From positions 1 through 42,451 of IMG/VR virus record IMGVR_UViG_3300048927_000100: a DNA stretch of 42,451 nt, one strand, 5' to 3'. Position 1 is the first letter of the stretch. Each line of letters begins with the position of its first letter. A program made the position numbers and the translations under genes. The notes under the pieces were generated by a model. That model saw nothing but the letters and a program-made list of their open reading frames with translations, had not been told where the DNA came from and did not search any database. Shown piece after piece: positions 31,766 through 37,705 of this stretch. The stretch comes from a virus.

Positions 31766-32170
31766 ATGAACGCACAGACCACCCAGCGTTTCACCCAGAC
31801 CCACGGCGGCGTGCTGACCGTCATCGATTCGACCACCGGCCTCGAGTGGATCGCCAAGCCGCTGGCTGGCGAATTCGAACACCAGAAGGCCATCGACGCC
31901 TGCGCCGCGCTGGACTTCGCCGGCCACAAGGATTGGCGCCTGCCGACCCGCGCCGAGCTGCTCACCCTGGTGGACATCACCCGCCACGAGCCGGCTATCG
32001 ACACCGAATCTTTCCCCGACTTCCCGAAGCGCGGCTGGTTCTGGACCTCCGACCTGTGCGCCTGGTCTTCGGCGGCCGCGTGGCTCGTCAATTTCGGCCT
32101 CGGCCTCGTCAGCCTCAACCACCGCTACGGCTACGGGATCGCGTTGGCCGTGCGTCGTGCCGGTCAGTAA
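31766..32170 (+). CDS. DGR variable protein 2 (DUF1566/lectin-fold), distal target
   Basis: The 134-aa product has a DUF1566-like body (STTGLEWIAK, DWRLPTRAELLTLVD, WFWTSDL) and a C-terminal variable region from about residue 98 (AWSSAAAWLVNF...YGIALAVRRAGQ), encoded by VR2. In this fold, related to the C-type lectin-like Mtd family, the variable residues form a ligand-binding face. No signal peptide, anchor or fibre domain is present. It lies 5.6 kb upstream of the template. What it binds is unknown. Confidence 0.85.
   Translation: MNAQTTQRFTQTHGGVLTVIDSTTGLEWIAKPLAGEFEHQKAIDACAALDFAGHKDWRLPTRAELLTLVDITRHEPAIDTESFPDFPKRGWFWTSDLCAWSSAAAWLVNFGLGLVSLNHRYGYGIALAVRRAGQ
32059..32164 (+). repeat. 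DGR variable repeat VR2
   Basis: 106 bp align without gaps to TR 37764-37869. There are 16 differences: 15 are at TR adenines (of 23 in the variable core) and one is a T to A change at 32138. The GC-rich 3' end (GCGTTGGCCGTGCGTCGTGC) is invariant and is the initiation region; directly after it VR2 has C where TR has G. Confidence 0.9.
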
Positions 32171-32198
32171 TTGGGCTTTCTGACATAGGGGTCACGAC

Positions 32199-32495
32199 AT
32201 GCCAGCCGACTACCAGATTGCCCGTAACGACGACGCTCCGGAGCAGAACGACGAGGCCTACCAGTTCGCCTGCGACCAGGTCGCGGCCGAGCTAGAGGCC
32301 GAGGCCGAAACCGCCGAGATGGTTTCAGCGCTGAGCGGCTCCCGGCATGTCGTGCACTTCCTGATGTCGCAGAAGGTTCCACCACACCTACTGCCCTATG
32401 CCCGTGACCTCGCTGAGTTGGTCCGCAACATCTCCGACCGTGTGGATGGGCAGATGCAGACGTTGAGCAGCTCCGACATGAGGGACGCCGCATGA
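32199..32495 (+). CDS. Hypothetical acidic phage protein, 98 aa
   Basis: The product MPADYQIARNDDAPEQNDEA... is acidic and helical, with a Glu/Ala-rich first half and a conserved-looking MVSALSGSRHVVHFLMSQKV in the middle. It starts 28 nt after the DGR target, and its end overlaps the next start. No family recognised. Confidence 0.65.
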   Translation: MPADYQIARNDDAPEQNDEAYQFACDQVAAELEAEAETAEMVSALSGSRHVVHFLMSQKVPPHLLPYARDLAELVRNISDRVDGQMQTLSSSDMRDAA

Positions 32496-32683
32496 ACACC
32501 TTCGAGAACACCCGGTTCCGCCAGCTGGTTCAGAAGCGCGCCGAGAGTTTGGGCTACTGCCCGATGACTGTCCGCCAGATCGTGCGGGTAGCCGTTGCCA
32601 CCGGCGTCGGCACGCTCGCGGCGCAGGCTCACCAGGTGGTGCCCTACCCCGCCAGCTCGGCGACATGCGGGGATGCGGCATGA
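32492..32683 (+). CDS. Hypothetical small protein, 63 aa
   Basis: The ATG overlaps the upstream stop (ATGA). The product MNTFENTRFRQLVQKRAESL... contains MTVRQIVRVAVATGVGTLAA, possibly a weak HTH or amphipathic helix. Function unknown. Confidence 0.55.
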   Translation: MNTFENTRFRQLVQKRAESLGYCPMTVRQIVRVAVATGVGTLAAQAHQVVPYPASSATCGDAA

Positions 32684-32883
32684 ACACAAATGAGAACGAG
32701 CCGATGCACCCCAGCGAAACGGCCATGGCCCGCTATCACGGCTTGACCAAGCGCGAGTACTTCGCCGGGCTGGCGATGCAGGGACTGTGCGCAAGGAATG
32801 ACGGCGAGCTTTCACACAACCGAGCCGCATATGCGGTGGAACACGCCGATGACCTTCTCGCCGCGCTGGAGAAATCCAAATGA
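32680..32883 (+). CDS. Hypothetical small protein, 67 aa
   Basis: The ATG overlaps the preceding stop (ATGA). The product has YHGLTKREYFAGLAMQGLCA and ends AYAVEHADDLLAALEKSK. This YFAxLAMQG..A...AD.LLxxL pattern is widespread in small phage proteins of unknown function. Confidence 0.7.
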   Translation: MNTNENEPMHPSETAMARYHGLTKREYFAGLAMQGLCARNDGELSHNRAAYAVEHADDLLAALEKSK

Positions 32884-32993
32884 ACCCCCGCCGCGAAGCC
32901 CTGATCGACCTGTCTCTCTGGTGCGCGTTCGGCTTGACCTTCATGGCGCTCGGCGCAGTGGCCTCCCTATTGGTGCAAGGAGTTGTGTGGTGA
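32880..32993 (+). CDS. Very small TM protein, 37 aa
   Basis: ATG 32880 and TGA 32991-32993 overlap both neighbours (ATGA and GTGA). The product MNPRREALIDLSLWCAFGLT and the following hydrophobic residues form one transmembrane helix. Function unknown; support comes from coupling. Confidence 0.5.
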   Translation: MNPRREALIDLSLWCAFGLTFMALGAVASLLVQGVVW

Positions 32994-33181
32994 GACGCGA
33001 GCGAAAGGAAACCGAGCGTGACCGATTCGAATTGTGGCTGAGGCGACAAGGTTTGATTCCTAAGCACAAGGCGTGGAACTGGGGAACCTATACCGACCCC
33101 GCTGTCGCAAACGCCTGGGCGGCTTGGAAGGCCTCAGCGAGATCGGCAGTTCGCCGCGAAAGGTCGAGGATCGCCAAATGA
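32990..33181 (+). CDS. Small basic protein, 63 aa
   Basis: A GTG start overlaps the upstream stop (GTGA), and the stop overlaps the next ATG. The product is basic and Trp-rich (RDRFELWLRRQGLIPKHKAW, AVANAWAAWKASARSA). The pattern 'FE.W......' ending '..AW.AWKA' occurs in small phage proteins of unknown role. Confidence 0.6.
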   Translation: MRRERKETERDRFELWLRRQGLIPKHKAWNWGTYTDPAVANAWAAWKASARSAVRRERSRIAK

Positions 33182-33315
33182 CCCCACTCACCGAACTGGC
33201 CCGCCTCTTCGCCGACATCCCGAGGCCTGAGCCGCTGGCACCCATTGACCCGATCGACACCGACGAAGCAGTGAATGGCGTTTGCGCCCAAGGAGATGAC
33301 GAATGCGCCATCTGA
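33178..33315 (+). CDS. Very small acidic protein, 45 aa
   Basis: ATG 33178 overlaps the stop of the preceding ORF. The product MTPLTELARLFADIPRPEPL... is acidic and Pro-rich. Its 3' end overlaps the following gene by 13 nt. Function unknown. Confidence 0.45.
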   Translation: MTPLTELARLFADIPRPEPLAPIDPIDTDEAVNGVCAQGDDECAI

Positions 33316-33560
33316 CCGCTGCCTTCCTCTGCGCCCTGGTCGCGTCGTTCTGCGCCGCCGTGGTGCTGCGCGCCCTGATCACCAATGCCGACAGTTTCAT
33401 CCTGATCGGCGGTATTGGCGCCCTGTTCTTCGCCTACCGCTGCTGGGCCGAGGTCCGCCAAGCGTGGCCGGCCTTCACTCGCCACTTGGCTCACCGGCGT
33501 GCCATGCGCCGCGGCGCGCCGCTGGTCCGCATCAATCTGCCCAAGGAAGACGTGCAATGA
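33303..33560 (+). CDS. Small membrane protein, 85 aa
   Basis: Two hydrophobic helices (residues ~4-24 and ~31-46; FLCALVASFCAAVVLRALI and FILIGGIGALFFAYRCW) are followed by a basic C-terminal tail. AAGGAGATGACG lies before the ATG. The stop overlaps the next start. Function unknown. Confidence 0.65.
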   Translation: MRHLTAAFLCALVASFCAAVVLRALITNADSFILIGGIGALFFAYRCWAEVRQAWPAFTRHLAHRRAMRRGAPLVRINLPKEDVQ

Positions 33561-34513
33561 GTGACCTGATCCCCATCGAATCCGTGAACGCGGTCGAAGT
33601 GTTCACCGGAAACGGCTTGGACGACCTGCTGGCGCGCATCCGCGCCGAGGCGATCACGCTGGTGCCTGACCTCTCCACCGTGGCAAGCCGAAAGGACATC
33701 GCATCGCAGGCCTACAAGGTGGCCCGCTCAAAGACCGCCATCGACGAGGCTGGCAAAGCGCTGGTGGCCGACCTGAAGAAGCAGACCGGTGACATCGATG
33801 CGGCCCGCAAGAAGGCCAGGGACACGCTGGACGCACTGCGCGATGAGGTCCGCAAGCCGCTGACCGACTGGGAAGCCGAGCAGGAGCGCATCGAACGCGA
33901 GCGGATCGAGGCCGAAGAGCGCGCCAAGGCGGAAGCCGAAGCCCAGCGCATCGCCGACCTGGAGCGCCGCGAGGCTGAGTTGCGCGCCAAGGAAGAAGCG
34001 ATTCGTGCCGCCGAGGAGGCTGAGCGCCAGCGCGTCGCCGCTGAGCAGGCCGAGGCAGCCCGAATCGAGCGGGAGGCCAAGCTGCAGCGGGACGCGGAAG
34101 AACGCGCCAAGCGCGAGGCACAGGAAGCGATTGCCCGGGCCGAGCGCGAAGCAGCTGCTGCAAAAGAACAATCCGCCCGTGATGCCGCTGCCGCCGAAGC
34201 CCGCGAGAAGGCCGCCGCCGAGAAGGCCAAACGCGACCAAGAGGAGGCCGTTCGACAGGTAGAGCAGAAGGCGCAGCACGAGGCTGAGCAGCGCGAGCGT
34301 GCCCGCTTGGCTGCCGAAGAGAAGGCCAAGGCCGAGGCGAAGCGCCAGGCAGATGAAGAAGCCCGACAGGCCGCCAACAAGGCCCACCGCCGCCGGATCA
34401 ACGTCGCCGCCGTCGAAGCGCTGACCGCCGAAGGCATCGACGCGGACGGGGCCAAGGCCGTCGTCACCGCCATTGCGCTGGGCAAGATCCCGGCCGTTTC
34501 CATCAAGTACTGA
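33557..34513 (+). CDS. Coiled-coil protein upstream of RecT, 318 aa
   Basis: After a globular N-terminus (MSDLIPIESVNAVEVFTGNG ... RKDIASQAYKVARSKTAIDE), most of the protein (residues ~100-280) is a single charged Glu/Ala/Arg coiled coil, superficially TolA-like. A short C-terminal domain (VAAVEALTAEGIDADGAKAV) ends it. Genes of this layout commonly precede phage recT and exonuclease genes. A DNA-end-protection or annealing-partner role is inferred only from context. Confidence 0.72.
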   Translation: MSDLIPIESVNAVEVFTGNGLDDLLARIRAEAITLVPDLSTVASRKDIASQAYKVARSKTAIDEAGKALVADLKKQTGDIDAARKKARDTLDALRDEVRKPLTDWEAEQERIERERIEAEERAKAEAEAQRIADLERREAELRAKEEAIRAAEEAERQRVAAEQAEAARIEREAKLQRDAEERAKREAQEAIARAEREAAAAKEQSARDAAAAEAREKAAAEKAKRDQEEAVRQVEQKAQHEAEQRERARLAAEEKAKAEAKRQADEEARQAANKAHRRRINVAAVEALTAEGIDADGAKAVVTAIALGKIPAVSIKY

Positions 34514-34520
34514 GGCAGAT

Positions 34521-35432
34521 ATGACCACCCAGCTTATGACCATCGAAGACTCGGTGTACGGCACGAAGGACGTCTTCGCGTCGGTGCTGACCGATCGGTC
34601 CATAAACTTCGACCGCGAGTGCGAGTTTGCCCTGCAAGCCCTCTACAGCAACGATTTCGCGATGAAGATCGCGCTACAGAACCGCGCCTCGGTCACTGCC
34701 GCTGTCGTGAACATCGCCGCCATCGGGATCAGCCTGAACCCGGCGAAGAAGCAGGCCTACCTGGTGCCGCGCGACGGCAAAATCTGCCTCGACATCAGCT
34801 ACATGGGCCTGATGGACCTTGCCATCGACTCCGGGTCAATCCGCTGGGGCCAAGCCGAGCTGGTCTATGAGGCGGACACCTTCGCCCTGAACGGGGTCGA
34901 CAAGGAGCCTACCCATTCTCGCAACCCGTTTGGTCGTGATCGCGGGGCAATCGTTGGCGCCTATGTAGTTGTGAAGACGGCTGACGGCGATTACCTCACC
35001 GACTGCATGAGCCGCGAGGAAATCGACGGAATCATGGCCCGCTCCCAGTCGGTAAAGTCCGGCAAGTCATCGCCGTGGAAGACCGATTGGAACGAAATGG
35101 CAAAGAAGACTGTCGTCAAGCGCGCCTACAAGTACTGGCCGAAGACAGATCGACTGGACCAGGCGATTCACCACCTCAACACCGATTCTGGCGAAGGGCT
35201 GGCAACCTTGGTCGGTCAGCCGGTGCCACGTGGCGCTCTACCGCCGCCGGCAGATAGCCCCGAACGTGATGCGCTGTACGCCCGTTTGCAGGACATCGCC
35301 ACGACCGGGCTTGAAGCCTACGGCACGGCATGGAAGGGCCTGACCAAGGACGAGCGGACGATGATCGGGCAAGCGGCGCACGAGGGGCTGAAAGCCCAGG
35401 CTGAGAAGGCTGGCGCCGTGGAGGTGGAGTGA
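34521..35432 (+). CDS. recT: RecT-family single-strand annealing protein
   Basis: The 303-aa product shows the RecT signature (FALQALYSNDFAMKIALQNR, then AAIGISLNPAKKQAYLVPRD, and ICLDISYMGLMDLAIDSGSI) and the C-terminal segment WNEMAKKTVVKRAYKYWPKT. It anneals complementary single strands made by the neighbouring exonuclease. ATG 34521 follows GAGG. Its stop overlaps the exonuclease start (TGATG). Confidence 0.92.
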   Translation: MTTQLMTIEDSVYGTKDVFASVLTDRSINFDRECEFALQALYSNDFAMKIALQNRASVTAAVVNIAAIGISLNPAKKQAYLVPRDGKICLDISYMGLMDLAIDSGSIRWGQAELVYEADTFALNGVDKEPTHSRNPFGRDRGAIVGAYVVVKTADGDYLTDCMSREEIDGIMARSQSVKSGKSSPWKTDWNEMAKKTVVKRAYKYWPKTDRLDQAIHHLNTDSGEGLATLVGQPVPRGALPPPADSPERDALYARLQDIATTGLEAYGTAWKGLTKDERTMIGQAAHEGLKAQAEKAGAVEVE

Positions 35433-36202
35433 TGCGCGTCATCTCCTGCGAACAAGGCAGCCCCAAGTGGCACCGCGCGCGCGCCGGCGTCATCACTGCC
35501 AGCATGTTTGGCGTCGCCCGAAAGAAGGTAGGCGGCCTCACCGAGCAGCAGCAGACCTACGTCGATGCAGTGCTTTCCGGCCTGGGCGACAAGGAAGCGC
35601 AGGCGAAGGCCGGCTACAAGGCGGCGCCGAAATCGGAAACGGTCGCCAAGGCTATCGCCGGCCTGCCGGTTGGTGATTTCTCCGAGGAATCGAAGAACTA
35701 CGCCTTCCGTCTTGCGATCGAGCGTATCAACGGCGAGCCGCTGGATGAGGGCTTCGAGACCTACGCCATGCGTCGCGGCCATGAGCTGGAGCCGATGGCC
35801 CGGGCAGAGCACGAGGTCCAGTCCGGCCTGATCGTGAAGCGCGCTGGGTTCATCGTCAGCGATGACGGCGTGTTCGGGGCATCCGCAGACGGCCTGATCA
35901 ACGACAACAGCGGGGCGGAATACAAGTGCTTCATCGACCCGTCCAGGCTGCGTGCCTTCCACATCGACAACGACGCCAGCGACATCTTTGAGCAGGTACA
36001 GGGCTGCATGTGGCTGGCCGAGCGCGAGGAATGGCACGTCGGCTTGTACTGCCCCGCCCTCGTCCACTGCGGCCGGCACCTGTGGTGGCGCGTGTTCCAG
36101 CGCGACGACGCGTTAATCGCCGCCATGGAGAAAGACCTGCGCGCTTTCGCTGACCTGGTCGACACCTTCCACCGCCAGCTGCAGGAGCCGCTGGCGGCCT
36201 GA
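35432..36202 (+). CDS. YqaJ-type (lambda Exo-like) exonuclease
   Basis: The 256-aa product matches the YqaJ/lambda exonuclease PD-(D/E)XK family: SPKWHRARAGVITASMFG at the start, YAMRRGHELEPMARAEHE in the middle, then VFGASADGLI (catalytic Asp) and AEYKC (E-x-K), and a Gln-containing helix EQVQGCMWLAERE. It digests 5' ends of duplex DNA to feed RecT. A GTG one codon earlier is an alternative start. Confidence 0.9.
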   Translation: MRVISCEQGSPKWHRARAGVITASMFGVARKKVGGLTEQQQTYVDAVLSGLGDKEAQAKAGYKAAPKSETVAKAIAGLPVGDFSEESKNYAFRLAIERINGEPLDEGFETYAMRRGHELEPMARAEHEVQSGLIVKRAGFIVSDDGVFGASADGLINDNSGAEYKCFIDPSRLRAFHIDNDASDIFEQVQGCMWLAEREEWHVGLYCPALVHCGRHLWWRVFQRDDALIAAMEKDLRAFADLVDTFHRQLQEPLAA

Positions 36203-36285
36203 TCCCCTGCTGCCCGCTCACCACGGGCAACAACACCCGCGCCGGCCGGCTTCCCAACGCCGGCACCCACACACAGGAGTCCAGC
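36203..36285 (+). other. Intergenic segment with two hairpins
   Basis: This 83-bp gap contains a 6-bp stem-loop (36211-36229, TGCCCG/CGGGCA) and a GCCGGC stem-loop (36245-36264), then ACAGGAGT as ribosome-binding site of the next gene. No T-tract follows. It may uncouple exonuclease translation from the DGR section. Confidence 0.35.
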
Positions 36286-36471
36286 ATGAAAGGCCAGCTC
36301 GACATCTTCGACCATGACCCGGCCAGATTGGCGGCGAAGCACCGCGAGGCGGCGCAACACGCCTTGAGTGCTGGCGATCAGGGCTACTTCACCGCCCGTG
36401 AGCGCTACGAGTTCCTGACCGCCGAGGCCGAGCGCCTGGAGCGTCAGGCGGGGATCAGGGCGGCTGCATGA
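36286..36471 (+). CDS. Small helical protein, 61 aa
   Basis: The product MKGQLDIFDHDPARLAAKHR... is helical and charged, with YFTARERYEFLTAEAERLER at the C-terminal side. CAGGAG is well placed. The stop overlaps the next ATG. Function unknown. Confidence 0.65.
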   Translation: MKGQLDIFDHDPARLAAKHREAAQHALSAGDQGYFTARERYEFLTAEAERLERQAGIRAAA

Positions 36472-36797
36472 GCAAGCGGCATCCCTTCGTCTGTCCGAAA
36501 CCGCCGATCGGTCGGCCGATCCATTACCCGCGCGACGTGCGCACCGTCCGCGACCACCTCCGCCGGCACCTGCGCGAGGAGGGCCGGCAGATGCAGCACC
36601 TGGCCGCAGCGTGGGGCGTCTCGAAGCACACGGTCTATGCGCTGTTCAACGTGGACCGGCCGCTGCCGCCGCAGCACGTCGAGGCATCCATCGCCCACCT
36701 GGGCCTGGACGACTTCGACGCCAACGAATTGAGGCTGCTGGCTGCCCGCGAGGCTGGCTGGCAGATCGACCCGAAGTACCTGATCACCACCCCGTAA
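36468..36797 (+). CDS. HTH (Cro/XRE-like) DNA-binding protein, 109 aa
   Basis: The product contains an HTH (GRQMQHLAAAWGVSKHTVYA, about residues 39-58) followed by a helical section (VEASIAHLGLDDFDANELRL). The ATG overlaps the upstream stop. It lies 16 nt before the proximal DGR target and may regulate the DGR section. The target sites are unknown. Confidence 0.65.
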   Translation: MSKRHPFVCPKPPIGRPIHYPRDVRTVRDHLRRHLREEGRQMQHLAAAWGVSKHTVYALFNVDRPLPPQHVEASIAHLGLDDFDANELRLLAAREAGWQIDPKYLITTP

Positions 36798-36813
36798 CCA
36801 CCAGGAGCACCAC

Positions 36814-37239
36814 ATGAGCAACCCGAAGTTCATCAAGATCGGCGCCGATGGCGCGCAGCTGCCCGACGACGCCACCGGCCATGTCGCCGTCTTCCTGCCC
36901 GACCACGGCCTGACCTTCAGCGCCACCAGCGTGGTGGCCACTGACTTGCCGCACGAGAAGTGCGAGGCGGCGTGCAAGGCCCTGACCCTAGCCGGCCACA
37001 GCGATTGGGACCTGCCGACCATCGAGGAGTTGCAGCTGCTCATCGACCGCAGCCGCTACAGCCCGGCCATCAACACCGACTTCTTCCAGGACATCCGGAA
37101 CGACTGGTACTGGACGAAAACCCCGGCCGCCTGGTCTTCGGCGGCCGCGTGGAGCGTCTATTTCAGCTACGGCGGCGTCAACTACGGCCCCCGCAGCTAC
37201 GACGGGTTCGCGTTGGCCGTGCGTCGTGCCGGTCAGTGA
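36814..37239 (+). CDS. DGR variable protein 1 (DUF1566/lectin-fold), proximal target
   Basis: The 141-aa product has an N-terminal beta region (FIKIGADGAQLPDDATGHVA), a DUF1566 core (DWDLPTIEELQLLIDRSRYS, WYWTKT) and the variable C-terminus from about residue 104 (AAWSSAAAWSVYF...GFALAVRRAGQ). It is a paralogue of the distal target, with a different N-terminal part. Twelve codons of the variable region correspond to AAY or CAC codons in the template. AGGAGCACC precedes the ATG. The Avd gene starts 25 nt downstream. The ligand is unknown. Confidence 0.88.
   Translation: MSNPKFIKIGADGAQLPDDATGHVAVFLPDHGLTFSATSVVATDLPHEKCEAACKALTLAGHSDWDLPTIEELQLLIDRSRYSPAINTDFFQDIRNDWYWTKTPAAWSSAAAWSVYFSYGGVNYGPRSYDGFALAVRRAGQ
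37124..37233 (+). repeat. DGR variable repeat VR1
   Basis: 110 bp align without gaps to TR 37760-37869 with 13 differences, every one at a template adenine (A to G, T or C). The last ~30 bp are identical to TR, and the next base is C in VR and G in TR, an IMH versus IMH* type distinction. The 18 bp after the initiation region match those after VR2 at 14 positions but not those after TR. Confidence 0.93.
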
Positions 37240-37264
37240 TTTGATTTTCTGCTGAGGCCTATCG

Positions 37265-37705
37265 ATGACTTCCCGCTTCCAGCTCCCGCCCATCCTCAAA
37301 GCGTGCGAACGGTTGCTGCTCGAAATTGAGCAGGCCGTCCGGCAGTTCCCGCGCTACCACCGCTACATGATCGGGTCGGACCTGCGCCGCCAGATGATGT
37401 CGGTGAGCAGCTCGGCGAACCGTGCGTGGCGTGACCGCGCCAACCAGTCGAAGTGGGTCGGGCAGCTGGTGTGGGACATCGATGACCTCAAACAGCACCT
37501 GCAGGCCGCCAAGCTGCTCCAGGCGTTCGGCAGCTTCCGGCAGTTCGAGATGCTGATCCGCCTGGCTGAAGAGCTGGGCGCGCAGGCCGGCGGTTGGCGC
37601 CGTCGGCTGGCAAACCCCCAAGCCCAGAATGCGCAAGCCAATGGCGTCGCGCAGCGTGGCCAGAAACTGAGTACCCGTGTCGCCTCTGAGGGGGCCAATT
37701 CATGA
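37265..37705 (+). CDS. avd: Avd-like DGR accessory protein
   Basis: The 146-aa product fits the accessory variability determinant: a basic four-helix bundle with PILKACERLLLEIEQAVRQF, YMIGSDLRRQMMSVSSSANR and VWDIDDLKQHLQAAKLLQAF, and a basic C-terminal tail. In BPP-1 the Avd pentamer binds the reverse transcriptase and template RNA. GAGG lies ~9 nt upstream of the ATG. Its TGA overlaps the RT ATG (ATGA), so the two are translationally coupled. Confidence 0.85.
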   Translation: MTSRFQLPPILKACERLLLEIEQAVRQFPRYHRYMIGSDLRRQMMSVSSSANRAWRDRANQSKWVGQLVWDIDDLKQHLQAAKLLQAFGSFRQFEMLIRLAEELGAQAGGWRRRLANPQAQNAQANGVAQRGQKLSTRVASEGANS

